From assembly GCF_000149955.1 (NCBI RefSeq), contig NC_030986.1, positions 3,839,732 through 3,903,731 of the forward strand: 64,000 nt of DNA, given 5' to 3'. Source of the DNA: Fusarium oxysporum f. sp. lycopersici 4287. Lineage: Eukaryota > Ascomycota > Sordariomycetes > Hypocreales > Nectriaceae. A program made the position numbers and the translations under genes. Each line of letters opens with the position of its first letter. The first letter of the stretch is position 1. Under the pieces are notes generated by a model, which was not told where the DNA came from, ran no database searches, and saw only the letters and a list, made by a program, of their open reading frames with translations. Of the stretch, positions 35,271-48,919 are shown piece after piece.

Positions 35271-38200
35271 CAGCAGACACAGTCAGACGCGATGTTGCTT
35301 GACCCGTGCGGCATACGGCAACCAAAACATGTTGACTGGGACTGGCCATGGGTTTCCTTGATGTGGCGCTATCTGTGAGTATTGCCAAGACTCGTTTTTC
35401 CATCCGCGATCCGGCTGCTTGTTAGGCTTGATGATGTCCGGGGGTCATTTACAGCTCAGGGCAAGGTAGCCGTATACCGCGACATGGTCTGCAGGGTTAC
35501 ACCGTCGTCGATGGCAGAATGCCCCCATGCCGGGACATTATGCCCTCGAATCGGCTGTTTTGAGTGTAAGTTGAAGGGCCAAACGAAACTCTTTGGTTAC
35601 CTCCAGATAGTGGGGGCGCTATTGTCAAAGCGCCAACCCTGGTTGAGATGGCTTGGGGGGCCTCAAAAGCTTCAACGCCCAAATTCGGCTGGACCATGCT
35701 CCTGGAAGGCAGAAGCTAGGAAAGGGGGGGACTCAGTTCCATAGCCTGGACGTTGATAAACAAAAATCTCCTTGGCATTGAAGCGGTAGCTATCATGAGC
35801 GCCATATAAGCTAGCTGTTACTCAAATCGGCCACCCACCTTATTAGGATGGTCGAAATCGAATGTTAGACATGCAGCTGCACCCCGACCTCATTTGCATC
35901 GTGTTGAAACGCTCTAACTCGGCTGCTCGGAGGGCTCAAATGGTATCCCGTATCGAGTTCGGCTTTCAATCTTCAGAAGCTCACACTTGCACCCCCCGGC
36001 CTGTTGCTTTCCTTTCCCCGGCAGCCACCACTTCGTCAAGGAGAGCAAACAATGACCAGGGCCTTGAGCCCCCCGGCATTTAGGCCCCCCTTCCTGGCTC
36101 TGATTCTGTAGCTGCAAATCATTCCGAATGTTCTGTGACATGGACACATGGACCATGGCTAGCATAGGCGAGATTCACCCCTAGAGGGCCAGTACCTGCG
36201 TTTTGTCTCCTGCCAAAGGATCGGCATAACGAAGCAGAACATTACCAGGGTGCATGCACACCGCCAAACTTTCATCCCAGGAGTGACAATGTGGGAGCAA
36301 GAGGCTCTTCCTTGTCTTTGTATCACGGTAGATAGGCGACCAAAGCACTTGTTTACCGTTTAATTTAGCCATTATTTGGCATCTACGAGCCGTTTATGAT
36401 GGGCCTGAAGGTAATAATGTGCCTTGTGCAAAGTGACGTTTTCCAAAACGAGGCTCGCAAAGACAGCTCGACTCAAATCTCACACGAGATAGGAAGGAAG
36501 AAGACGTGCAAGAAGAACGCTTCATTGCGCCCCCAGTGTGTCGCACGTCGACAGAAGACTCCATAAATTAGTTCAAGAATACTGTATGGGCTTCCTGGCT
36601 GTTGAGTATGATCATAGCCGGCACCTGTAGGAAGAAGCACGGGATCGACATAATCACAGTCGGTCGGCAAACCCCAATACTCACTCCCATGTCATTGAGC
36701 AGGGGTGTCATGGGGTGCACCCCAGCATCTTCTCAACATTCTGGCGCTAGACTTGTACAGGCGCCAGCACCTGGGGTTTGCTTCTAGAAAGAAGTATGGA
36801 CTTGAGCTTGTCTTGTCCATGGTGCGCATGCCATGCACGAGACTGCGCTGCAATCGAGTCGATGAGACAGATATTCTGCCACACACCTCTCAAATTTTAA
36901 TTTGACAGCCTCCTGCAAACCCTGCACTCTCTTGATTCACACCCACACAGGCAAGATCTCAAAAGCAGGGGAACGAAAAGGACAACGGCCGCCTGGATCC
37001 GAGGAACATTGTCAGCCCAGCAGTTGTAAAGCCCCCCTGGTGGGTCTGGGATCTGGGATGTCCTCCCCGCGCGCCCAAGAGATTCCCTTCTTTGATATCC
37101 CTGTCTCACCTCAAGACTCAAGATCCCATCGGGGCTTGAACACAGATGCTGATAACTTTGTGCTCGCTGACACCGCACTCAGTCCGCATGAGCTCGCTCT
37201 TCGTCCACTTACATCACTAGATTCACTTCGATGACAGCCTGTACTGCACGGAAGAGCTCAATTTCAAGGCCGGTAAGTCCGTGGCGGGGCCTTATCGTAA
37301 GAAGAAGTTGTGATTCCAAGAAGCTTGAAGTGGTGTGGCTGGGTTGTCCTATGGCGCCACAGTTATGAGGCGGTGCGTCATTAATCCACTTCAAGACAGA
37401 CGACAAAGTCGCATTGCATTCCTTAAATCTTGGCATTGCCCAACGCCGTACGGGGCGACGCCAAGGTGCCCCACAGAGCAATTGACAACGGATGGCTCCC
37501 CCATTGACATGCATCCAGCGATGCTCGCCAGCTTGTTCAAGGGGTATGGGATCAAAGGGGGGTGGTGGGTGCAGTAATCTCGGGGTGCTTCTTGCTCGTG
37601 TTGAGCAAAGAAGGAAGTGCAATCAAGCATAATTTCTCGCGAACTCGGGAACCATATTGAGGTGTCAGGGAGGAGGGTATGTTGCGCTGGCCAGTATTTT
37701 CCGGCACGCACGTATGGAAGTATGTAGTAACCCCTGGCCCAAGATCCTGGGCCGAGCAGACGAGTTGCAGTGCGTCCACCCACCAAGCGCCGAATCCCAT
37801 GCCTAGGGTGCTGCGTTCGCGGGTATAAGAGGTGCTAGGTGATGGATACATACCATGGATGGTACAGCCGGGAGCCCCCCCGATTGTGAGTCGAGTGAAG
37901 TCAGGTTCGTTGTGGTGCTTCATTCATTTCATCTTCCATCCGTAATCCCTTTGTTTCGTTTCCTTGCTCACACCCCCTCCCCTGCCGAGCCACCATGGCA
38001 TTCATTGAACAAAAAGCGAAACTGAAATTCGGGTTTCGAGAATGAACAACCAAGGCGGAAACCATAATTAGAACCCCGGGTCCGTTGTGTTTTTTATTTT
38101 TCTTCTTCTTGCTTTTTGTCTCTCTCCATCACATGCCACCGAACCGCGGAACAAGTCAAAGCCTGATTGACGATCACATGGCTGGCTAATCTGTCAGTCG

Positions 38201-40606
38201 CGTTTCATTGATTGATTTGGAACTTACGCGACTGAGGCAAGGCCGGGTAAGCTGTGTAGCTATTCCTGGCATTGGCCCAATCTCCTAGTTAGCTTGGAAA
38301 GCGGGCCTCGTCATCTCGCTGAGATCTTTTTCAACCTCTGTTTAGGGGGGGAAAGCTTGACGTAAAGCATAGAGTGACGGCCATAACTTGATTGTCCGAG
38401 AATCTCAGAGCTGTGTCTTTGTGATATCTCGGGGACATATTTTCGGCGCGGTGGTATTTCTCCGCAACTGAGCTGCCATCTGAAATTGGATCTGAACCAC
38501 TCGAGTCAAACTCGCTCAGCCTTAACAAGGGGGTGTGTAGCTAATAAGATCTTGTGCTGGTGCTGCTTAGTGGACCGTTTCTCCAGACAAGCCCGCCCGG
38601 TCGATCTGGGCGAACCGTCCGCATGGGTACCCGGAACCTAAAAGGCAACCCTGAAAAACAATGAATGGTCATCCTGTCATTGAGCTCGGGGTGCTTGCTG
38701 CAGATGGACTTGGTGCTGGTGCTGGCGAGCGGTCCGGCACGCCACACGTCTTGTCAACGCCCTCCATCCACGTCCACCAACAATTGTAGACGGACAGACG
38801 TTGGGGGTTTTTTTTTTTAAGGGTACACTGATATTTTAATTGATGCTGCATCACGACGGGCGGATGATCATTGCCTTTCCGCGGACCCATTTGCAGTCCT
38901 TTTAGTGCCAGAGTACAAAACCGGCCCCTTGTTCAAGTTGCGGTAATCAATCCTTTGTGAGTTAGCCAGGTAATCTTTATTCTTCTCATTCGACTCAATG
39001 AATGCGAAAAAATCTGGGGCGCGCGCGCGCGTCAGTCTTTGAAGAAGCCCCAGTACTGCTATCGTCACCGTCATACGTCAGTGATGGTTCGACAAGTGAT
39101 CAAACCCAGCCCAATAGCAATCACTGGTGCATCCATTGGCTATTGATGCTTCGGACGGGACTACTAATTTTGGTGCTAAACCAAGGCTAGATGAGACGTT
39201 TGGACTTGAGGTCCACGTCGTGGGGAAGCGAGAGATCATCAGAGATCCATCTATCCTTATCACCGTACCCTCTTTTTTTTTTTTTTTTTGTCTCGCTCTC
39301 TCTCACGGTTCAGGGTTTCGTTGCCTTTTCTTCGGGGGACTCGACCAAAATGAGGATGAAGAATTCGAGGGGATGAGACGAGAGAGGGGTGCAGGTAAGT
39401 CTGCGGGGTAGTCAAGCTAACTCTGTGTCTGCCGCTTGTCTGCTGCTGTCTCTCGTCGACAACAATGACATCCATCGACGGAATGCCATGGGTTTCTTCT
39501 GTGCAGGATACACGGCTTCAAGGGTCTGGATCGCCTGTGGCAGGACCAAAAGCGAACATGCCTCAAGGAACAGGAAACCCTTGTGCTGTGCTGGGCTGGG
39601 CTTGACTGGGCCACCTAGAGCCAGGGACGTTGAGGGGAGGGGAGAGAAGTGAGTCCAAGTCACAGCGGAAGCCCAGAGTCGTCGGAGGGCCGGGCAGTGC
39701 AAATGGAAGGCCGGCGCTCGCTGAGCTGGGCTGGGCTAAGGCCAAGGCGCCGGTTTGCACGTCAGTCAACTTGCATCTTCCTTTTTTATGGATGCTCCCT
39801 GGGCCTGCTGCTCCTCTTTTGCTCTGTGTTGTGCTGGGGTGAGTTGGGTTGGGTTGGCTTTGCAGTGGATGGATGCCATCATAATTCACCCCCCCGGGCG
39901 TATCTGGTTCTCCTCCCCGCTCCCTGTCCCCTCTCCGTGCTCCGTGCTCCGCTGCCCACTCGCTCACACATTGGATGGATCGTTGTGCAACTTTTTTTAC
40001 TGTTACTTGATTCACCGTCATACTACCTAGTACCTTATTTTTTTCCTTCTCTATGCTCATGCTTGATACATCCATCCCATCCTTTCATCCCTCTCTACCG
40101 AGTACCTTAGATATAAACTTGTTCACCCCCTTACAACTCTTTACTTTAACTTCATCACCATCACTCACTTACCTTCTACGCATTACCTTACCTCACATTC
40201 TTGCTCTTCCTAGCTACCTTGCCTTACGCCGTAGCTGTTTGCCCATCGAGCTCTTGCGGGTGCTGTCCCTCCCCCACCCGCCGCCGCCGCCGCCGTCTCT
40301 ACCTATCTCCTCCAGCTTTCACCCACTTCCTCCTCGCTCTCCTCTGTGCGTTGAACACCGCTGCTCGCCTTCTGCACTGCATCACTTCTAGCTCATGCTG
40401 CTCGGACCCTTCCTTCGTATCCATTCTTATATTATTATTCTCATCGGTTGTTGGCAAAGGCCGTATTCGTTGGCGTCGTCGTTCGCTTCCGTCCGTCACT
40501 ATCATCACCACCGACATCGCCGCCGCCGCAATCGCTTCATCCATAACAATTTCGGTCTTCCTACCTTCGATCTATACCGCCCGTTCAATATCGCCCTTCA
40601 ACAGTC
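35271..40606. other. Gene-poor spacer ending in the CT-rich leader of copy C
   Basis: About 5.3 kb. From 35.3 to 39.3 kb no supported gene. Homopolymers and simple tracts occur near 38.8 kb (T9), 39.02 kb (alternating GC) and 39.27 kb (T17). From about 39.3 to 40.6 kb the top strand becomes CT-rich with a TATAAA at 40112-40117, which looks like a promoter plus long leader of the gene starting at 40607. A (CCG)n tract lies near 40278. Confidence 0.5.
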
Positions 40607-41287
40607 ATGTCTTCCGTCGCCCCTCATCAGGGTTCGGCCGTCGGGTACGTTGCGTTGCGTTGCGTTGCCCGCTGAGGAAGCACGTGTTGGACTTTCTCGG
40701 TATTAGGTGATGGAGAATGCAGCTAATAGATGACGATGGTAGCGTTGCGGTAGAAGCTCGCCAAGAAGCCCCAGAACTGTCGCAGAACCGTGTGGCTCCG
40801 TACGCTCACCATAACGTCTTTGCCCACATCCAGTCTCGTGGTGCCAACAATGGTCACGTTGCTGGCGGTCAACCTCGAGAACATAGCATTGCGAGCCTGG
40901 AAGCCGGCATGGCCAGGTACCAGCCGATGCATTCTGTCGTTACCGTTCCGTCAAACTCAAACTTGGCTGGTATCGGTGCACAGTTCAAGGGATTGTTCAA
41001 AGGTTCGTCGCCAGTTCCTGTCCCTAGACCTTGGTCATAAGCTAACAGTAGGGGCTCCAGACTAGCCGCGTTGGTTCGTCCCAATACCTTCCCTCAACAT
41101 TACTCAACAAGGTAGGTTTGTGCGTTTCGTTGACTTTTCTTTCCTTAACTTGCTTTCTCGTTTTTCTGATAGACGGCATCTCCTTGTCCGCAGTTGCCAC
41201 AATCTCCAAGTCGTTGACCTGAACCAACTCTGGGAGACTACTGTCGAGACACATATGAAGCTGGGCCCACGGGACCAGCAATGTTGA
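40607..41287 (+). CDS. Hypothetical protein, GIGAQF copy C (best-preserved copy)
   Basis: No known family recognised. Four exons, 40607-40644, 40743-41002, 41066-41111 and 41173-41287, read in frame to 152 aa. Every intron is GT-AG; introns 1 and 2 have CTAAT and CTAAC branch sites about 17-20 nt before the chosen acceptor. The protein has no signal peptide or membrane segment. It contains HHNVFAHIQ, then ASLEAGMARYQPMHS, GIGAQF (residues 89-94), LVRPNTFPQHYSTR (exon 3), VRSCHNL and DLNQLW (130-135), ending QQC. Copy B shares the exon phases and most of these marks. The gene has a long CT-rich leader as in well-expressed genes. A soluble, possibly regulatory protein is all that can be inferred. 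Confidence 0.55.
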
Positions 41288-43066
41288 TGTGATATAGAAA
41301 CCTCCAAGGTGGCATCACTGCGTATGCAAGTTGGTCGAAGTGGTTCTGTTGATCAGAAGCCGCCAGGAGGTTGAAGCATATACCCTACCATTTTTCTGTT
41401 TGTAAATATTATACCCATTTTGCCTTCTGTGCGACGGGAAAGAGGCCCTGTTTTCAGCTTTCGTGCATCGCTCTTATATGTTTGGTTTCTCCGTTTCTTT
41501 TCCTATCGTGTGTATTGTGTTTGGAGTGTTTCAAATTCTGTATTGCTGTTGGTGTTTTCTCGGTTATTTGCTGGCGTTTTAGAGCATTGCAGACCGCTTC
41601 TCCAAGAAGCAGCGGTATTGGAGTGCATGGGCGTGGAATGAAGGAGGAAACCATGCCCCGAGCAACCTGATACCATTTTGGGATCGCAATATGTGGTACG
41701 AGGGACTGCTTATTCTTCTCATTGCGTGAATCGTTCCCTTGTGTTCCAGTCGGCATGAATCTCATGAGCATACGTCAGCATAGGCCCAGAGCTCTCATGC
41801 CGCGGGCGGCACAGGTCGAGACAGCATAAGTCCTGGTTGCGCAAGCCTCACGATGAAAGACTCAAGACGATTGACGATGCACGTTTCCTGGTGGAAGAGA
41901 TGAGAAAACTGAGAATGATGAGGGACAAAGCATGGCACCGAGAGGGGGTTGGGCTTTATCTATTTGTGGGCGGCTCAGTCATCAAACAACCAATCAGGCT
42001 AGAGTTTTCTTGACCTTAGGCCCCAAAACCCATGGATAACAATGCATCATCAACCGAGAGCATAATCCTCGGGCTTCCTGAGGCATACTCTGTGGCCAAT
42101 TATCTCCTGGCAGATCATCAAGGCTCTCCTCCATTACAAGGAGTAGCCCTGTGAAGCTCCATTCATTGGCTTTGGTCGCTCAAACCAGTTGGCCCCATTT
42201 TGGGTGTTTTATCAAAAGTACCGTCTCAAGGGAGCACGGGAGAATGGACTGCATGACTCATAGGTTATTTGTTATTTTGGAGCATCTCCTTCTTGGATCG
42301 AAATGTACAGTTTACGACATGTTGGGTTTATTGTGCTATTATAGATTGGTATCGTTCAGAGCACTAAGGTATATTGCATTACACAGGGGTAGACAGGCAT
42401 TGATTATAAATAAAAAACATAATGTGGTGGGCATGGGTGTTCCTATCCTCTAGAGTTCTGTGAAGCTTCAATTATTCATCTCTTGAAGCATAAGTTCACG
42501 GCGTATGTTGTCATCATCTCATCACAACTTCCCCAAATGCGTGATCTGATCTTGCGAGATGACCAAAACCGAACCTAGAGCGCTACATCTCGACAACCAC
42601 TTCGTGGCTTTACAATCTGTGCTTGCAAGCTCGAACCTGTCATATGAATCATCCCAGTTCTCGTTTGAGCAGCCCTCTCGTAAACTTTCACATGTTTTTG
42701 CCAGTCTATAGCAATGAATTTCTTTCATAATTTCGTAAATCCGTAAGTCCTGCTCATTTCGTCACGCTACACATCATAGCCCAAGCGTGTTGCTCACTTC
42801 GAATATTGGCTATACCATGAGCGACACGCTTTGGCAGGCTGTCATATATCAAAGCGTCCTGGCGCTAATAAATCCGATGATCCCAAAGAGGAGCAAATCA
42901 TTGGTGCGTCGAATATCCCATAGCTACCATAAACACTACATAGTCCTATCATCTTGAGGATTGCACTGAGCAATCTCCGGTGTTCCCTGGTTTATCACTC
43001 CATGTCCGTCAAGATTTCAGCCTGATATGGCCTTGTACCCATGCTATAGGCACACCAGACGCATAA
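41288..43066. other. Intergenic between copy C and the Zn2Cys6 gene
   Basis: T-rich 3' flank of copy C up to about 41.6 kb, then spacer. Open frames at 41371-41670 and 42151-42453 show no features beyond low-complexity hydrophobic runs. Confidence 0.5.
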
Positions 43067-45408
43067 CTATGTGCTCATGAAACTGAAGTCAAGAGACTGG
43101 TAATTCCATAAATTGGCCAATTCTCCCAGCTCTTCGTCCGAGATGTTCGCGAACACAGGGCCCTCAGGGGGCAGGTCGGTGGGCACGAAACCTGTTGGGT
43201 TCTGCATGTACAATTGTGGCTGCCAGTCAGAACATGGTGCAGTAGCAGCGTATGCAATGGGAGGCGCAAAGTCACCACCCACAACAGGAACACCTCCCAA
43301 GGTGTATACTGGAGACACTGCCCCTGGTGTAGGGATAATAACAGGAGAAGGTGAAAAAGTTGCCGCCGGAGGGGAATTTTGGGAATGTGATACGCTGCCT
43401 GGCGATAGTGTTTGTGGCGATGCAGCAGCTTCTGGGGGAGCTTGGGGTCTCGAGGGCACAGGGCTTTTGCTAGCCATGTTATGCGTTGTTGTTGGCCGTG
43501 GGAGACGCTGAACGATTCGAGTGAGGATCCCGTATGATGCCTTGGCTGATTTAGTCACCATCCTAAGCTCCTGCAACATGGCATGCGCCTCATCGATGGC
43601 TTTGTAAACATCGTCTCGTCGAGGAAGTGTATGATGCTCATCATGAAGAACTGCTGAGCATAAGACTGTCGAGATGTCGAAAATACAAAAGAGAACAAAA
43701 TGGAACTTCGCATCTCGGGGGTAGACATATTTGAAAAATCTACGCAAAGACGCCATCAGCTCTAGACAATAGTTGATGCCGTCGCTGCGTATTTGCAGCT
43801 CTGCCTCTAAGGATCGTATAGCAAAGGGTCTTGTAAGGAAACCACGGATAGGCTGTAGAAGCATTGAAAATGCCACAGTATGCAGTATATGTCTGTGAAG
43901 GACCATCCAGGGACACGAAGCGTCTGAAGACCTGTCCGGATGCTGGACGTTGAAGGGAGATGGAAAGGTTGCGATCCATGTCTCAATAATGCTCTGGTAT
44001 TCCTGAACATCTGCATGGGTCATAACGTTTTTCGGCGAGCCGAATCTTCTAGAAAGTTGTCGTATTACGCTGCATTGCATCTTCATGTGTAATAGAGGCG
44101 AGTATTGGCATCCTTCCAAGCCGAGACTTGGAAGACTGGCATCGCAGTCGGCTCGGTCGATAATCATAGGCCTACCCAACAGTGTCGAAATTTGCCTTTT
44201 GGAACATAAGTCAAAATCCATTGAGCCGTGCAGAAGATCACATACCAGTCCCAAGTGTCCAGAATGCACCAGATTCTCCGTCTTACTTCCAAGTCAAATT
44301 CTGAGATGGGGCCTGCCTTGCCTTCTTGATGGATGGCTGCGATAAAGTCAGCTGTCTTGTCAAGTTGCCAACTATACACAAGCATACATAGTTCTTGGGC
44401 CTCTCGAATAGCAGCGTTCAAAACATGCCAACATTCGACAAAACGGGCTTCGGCCTTGAACCAGTAACAAGAATGCAGGAGTTGCTGGACATTGATAATG
44501 TGGCCATGACCAAGGGATATAGCGCTTCCCAGCTCTCGAGAAGCTTCATGAAACCGCTCACTTATACGCTGGATCGGATCACCAAGGCCAACCTCAAGAT
44601 TCCGCTGCAATTCGACATCGGTATACTGCGAGGCACATGCGCAAATTGTTAGGAGAAGGCAAGTCCATTGGACGCTAAGAGGGCGGTTCTCGGTTCGTGC
44701 TGTCCACCACAGTTGATATTGCTCTATGAAAGATGGCGGATAGACGATGTAGTAGTGGTAGTTGACATTGCTGAGGAAGTTCTGGACAAGTGTGTCTGAT
44801 ATCGCAGTTGGCTAGATGTTCTCAGTTGCTTTGCTCACAGTACATACCGGTAAAAGGCCTGGCGGGAATGACTCTTAGAGCTCTTTCAAGCTGTGGAAAA
44901 CTTCTAAAATCCTTCACGAATTCTTGTGATGCACTCCTGGTGGTCTGAAAGCAAGTATAATGTTAAGATTAAGTCAAACAATTGAGAAAATGTTACGAAC
45001 CTCTTGTTCCGACGTCAGATCAAAAATAAGATTGGAAGGCATATAACCCAAAGTGTCAATATCATCACTTCTTGTGCCTTCAATGTCGAGTTCGTCTCCT
45101 GAGTCCGGGCCGGTTTTGTTGTTGGTACGATTCTTTCTCTGCCTATCCAAGGCAACCCTGTCTGCAGTTGGCTGGTTGGTGTCCTTGAAACGACATTTGT
45201 CGGCCACCTTGCGTTTCTGACATCCGCTGCATGGCCACTCACGGTTGCACTGGGTATATGTTTAGCATTTTCAGCATGAATGCATAGCAACTTGCCGGCC
45301 GTTCTGGAAATGGCCAAGTTTGGGGTTTGTTACCCTTTGCTTGCGGCGTGCACATTCTGTGCATGCAGATCGATAGCTGACTTCTCTTCGCTGAGCCCCC
45401 TCTCCCAT
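43067..45408 (-). CDS. Zn2Cys6 fungal transcription factor
   Basis: Exons 45408-45334, 45249-45001, 44944-44848, 44795-44246 and 44195-43067 give 699 aa. The binuclear zinc cluster is complete: CTECARRKQR then CNREWPCSGCQKRKVADKC, spacing C-x2-C-x6-C-x5-C-x2-C-x8-C, with intron 1 falling directly before the third cysteine. An acidic linker follows (SGDELDIEGTRSDDID). The middle holds a fungal-specific transcription-factor domain (FLSNVNYHYYIVYPPSF, VRRRIWCILDTWDW, ISTLLGRPMIIDRADCD). The last ~140 residues are Pro/Ser/Ala-rich with an acidic, aromatic end, a likely activation region. No metabolic cluster surrounds it, so its targets cannot be inferred from neighbours. Confidence 0.9.
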
Positions 45409-48400
45409 GACGATGGATTATAGAGCCGCCAAACTAAGGATCGATGTTCCGCATGGATATGAGTTTGTCGACTAGGAGTAAATGTGGAAGTACGGGATAT
45501 GTGTGATGTTATTGTTACTTTTGGGTATGAACGCAGAGTGCCTTGTAAAAAGAACCAATATGACAGGAGCGCTACGCATCAAAACAAGATGAATAGAAAC
45601 GACCATAACACCGGTAATAGAAAAGGCGAATAATCATGTTGATGGGTTCGGAGTGGAGAAAATGCTGCTTGAACGTTGTTAATAAGATGCATTTGCCCGC
45701 CTGCAGATCAATGAATGGGTGGGTGGCTAGGTGGCACACGAGAAGAGAAGAGATGCATCACTTCGGGGGTCCGTTCCATTGCTAATTTCGTGCCGAGGGT
45801 TTTGCGAGTCGTCGGCGGTTATTCGAAGCGATGGGTCCTAACGGGACCAGCGGAGATAAGCGAGGCGATCAAGTGAGACTGTCAGATGGAATATGCTTAG
45901 TGATTGTGATGCCCCATTCCAACATGCATCTCCTAGATTCTTTGTGGCTCAATCGCCTGATAACAAATGGCCATCGCCATCATGAAACCATAGTTCGTAA
46001 AACCATTTGGTTCTTCTCATTGGTCAATGTTGCTTCGTTGCGATCCGACTTCTTGACTTGACTAAAAGAAGCAAATATTGCGTTGTTGAGCATCCACTGG
46101 ACATGGCAATCTCAACTTGCTGTGTGTCTTGTCGACAGATCATCAATTCTGGACATGTCGTCCTCCACTGGTATCAGGAGATTGTCCTGTGTCAAGGATC
46201 AAAAAGCAAAGCCCCAAGAGCCCTTGCTTCACCCACACCAACCATTCATGCGTCATCCATCGTTTTCAGCTCCATTCCGTGTATGGTCTTGTTGCACAAA
46301 TCCACTGTTGTCTCTCCTAGTTTCGTTGACGCTGTCCCCGCTACGCAGACCGGCGTCGCCCGGTCTGAGCGTTCCAGTCACCAACCACAAGGCCTGTTTT
46401 CCTATTGAGCCGCTCCCGATCATGGCAAATGAGATTCCTTGACAGGGTATGTGTGTGCAATCCTTGTCTGCTTGGGCAGGCTTGGGCTTCACGAAATTCT
46501 GTTTCGTTTTGTCGTTGTTGCTCACCCATATGTACGTTGGTGCTGGTGCAGCTTGAGCGGGCGGTGAATGCTACCCACCCATGTGGTGAAAGGAACACCT
46601 TGCCGGTCGCCGATTAAAAGTGAAACTCAGGCTGAGAGAACCCTAAATATGTGCCATACAAACAACAGTGGCAGAGCCGAACATGCTCAGACTGGCGTAT
46701 CTGGAGATATGAGTTGCATATTTTTATGTTGACGTCTTCATAACCAACTTACTTGAACCAGAGTGTTCTTTCGACCCTCCAACCCATTATGCACATCACT
46801 GACTATCCTCCGATCCCACGAGATGGGCTCAACGGTGTTCTCCACTATTAGTCCATGTCGTCAAATTTGACAACCTTGAAGCCCAACGCTCGAACGTCAT
46901 GGTGGTGGAGAGTTTCCATGCAACAAGGGTACTCCGAAACCCGAGCTAAAGTTACAACGGCGCGCCGTTACAAGTGAACTGATCTAAAGTCATACTATCG
47001 CATGTGGCGCGTGAGGAGTTGCAAGGCGGTGAGGTAGACGTATGGCGGTGGTTGCTTTTGGCCCCGAGCAAACGATTGCCCCAAGCTTCCACCACGAGTT
47101 TTTCATGCTTTTTTCATGCTTCGTCCGAACTTGCCGGCACGCTTACATGCGTTAAAGGCAGATCCTGCGCCTCAGACTCGCATAACATGGAGCAAAATCG
47201 AACGACATCCGAAAGAAGAAGTCTTATCCGCCGTGTGTAAGGGCTCTTTACTTCGTCTGCCGATGACTCTGTGTAATGGCGCATCCGTGAGCGAGCTACT
47301 GTAATGTAATCGCTTCGGAGACTAGTTCCGACCCCCCCGGAAAGTTCGTGGAATTGTGCGTTCAAGGTCAAACCCTACTGTGCAAAACAGGGGCCAGATC
47401 TGCTGGCTCATTTCCTCGATGCAGCTCACTGGGTTGCTGCATCCCTAGTCAGCGCCATTGTCTCGAGATGTAGTATCTGAGGTCCAGTAAGGACAGAGGA
47501 CTCTGTCTCTGGTTGCAAGCATGGAGTTTGGGCATCAAAGTTAAAAGCAAGGACGCGCGGAGGTTCCATTTTGACACTCGGTATAGCTCACGCGTATGCA
47601 GATGGCCGCTTTCTGAAAAGGCAGTGGATAGCTCGGAGTGTGAGTAACTTCTTGGTGGAGATTGCGCTGCTATTATCGTATATTTGTTGAGCGAAGAAGA
47701 GAGAGAAGCCAACAGGACCAAAACGGAGGAAACACGGGTATAAGGTGTTGAGAGACAACCTGAGGTATCTCATGCAAGTTGAACCTTCCCATGGCAGGCG
47801 CGAATTGATGTTGAGCTAAAAACTTCAAGGCAGGTAGGTGTAAGGCCAAGATAAGAGAAGGTGCCACTCCCTTAGTAAAGTAGAAGAACTTAGAGAAGAA
47901 CTATGGATCAGAGTAAAAAGGGAAGGAGCGGATTCGTTCCAATATAAGAACTTCCAGTCTGATGATAAACACCACCATATTCGCATATATCATAACCCTC
48001 AATCCTTTGAAAAGTTCCTGAAATGCCAGTCAATGCACCCGAAAGAACCCCTCGATTCCCGAGATTTATCGGGTCAGGTCACAAGCGGGGCAGAAGAGCA
48101 AACTTATGCAAGTTGGCCCATATCTAGGCTCTCATATGAACGCACAACGAGTTGGTAGAACGAAATCATGGCTTCAGCTTTTGTATGCCCAAGTTCACGA
48201 CCAATTGATGCTGGGCGATGCTAAGGATGTCATGTGAGATCACTCATCTCGACTTCCACGAGCAGGGTGATTATTGGCAGCTTCCGGGATTTGCTTCAAT
48301 TCTGTTCTTCGGAGAACTTGATAAACTCGGTCTAGAATCTGCTAAAAATGGCCTGACTTCAGCTAGTGCCCGTATTCCCTGTGTAACCATTGGTACTGTT

Positions 48401-48919
48401 CCATTTACCAAGAGTAACGAATTGTGCATGGCGTCAACCTGACTGCGAGGTTGTTTATGACATGTCATCTACTCCGTATCATGCTCTCGAAACAACCCAA
48501 AAGTGGGAACGATGTTACATCAGGCCAATGTCTAGGGCCGGGAGCTGACATGTCAAGGAGTTGGCTAATCTGGTCCAAGGGCTGCAATGAATTCCAACTT
48601 ATCATCGCGACTTGTTCTTCTTTGGCATCCATGCCTCACCGACTTAGAGCTGCTTCACTTCTTTCCGCCTACGAACGTCCAAGCGTTTGTGTGAGCTATT
48701 AGATTCCTAGTTGAGGCTGACCAATCTTGTCAGTAAATCTCAGCTCAGCCAAGTCGTCATTATTTCTTCAATGCCGAGCTCGCCACATGGCAATTGCTTT
48801 CAAGTGCCGGTTCGAAACCCCACCTTCAGGTGGTCAACGGTCGCTAGCGAGTGGTAGCACATGGCCGCAGCCACCATCATCGCCGATCTGTTGACTCACA
48901 GTACTCTTGTGGACTAGTC
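45409..48919. other. Gene-poor spacer, 3.5 kb
   Basis: Promoter of the Zn2Cys6 gene, then sequence with no supported gene. The frame 46007-46408 (+) is the longest open stretch and lacks family features. Confidence 0.5.

Noticed and set aside
48806..48830. GGTTCGAAACC, resembling a tRNA T-loop
   Set aside because: The flanking bases do not pair as a five-base T-stem and no acceptor or anticodon arm can be built on either strand.
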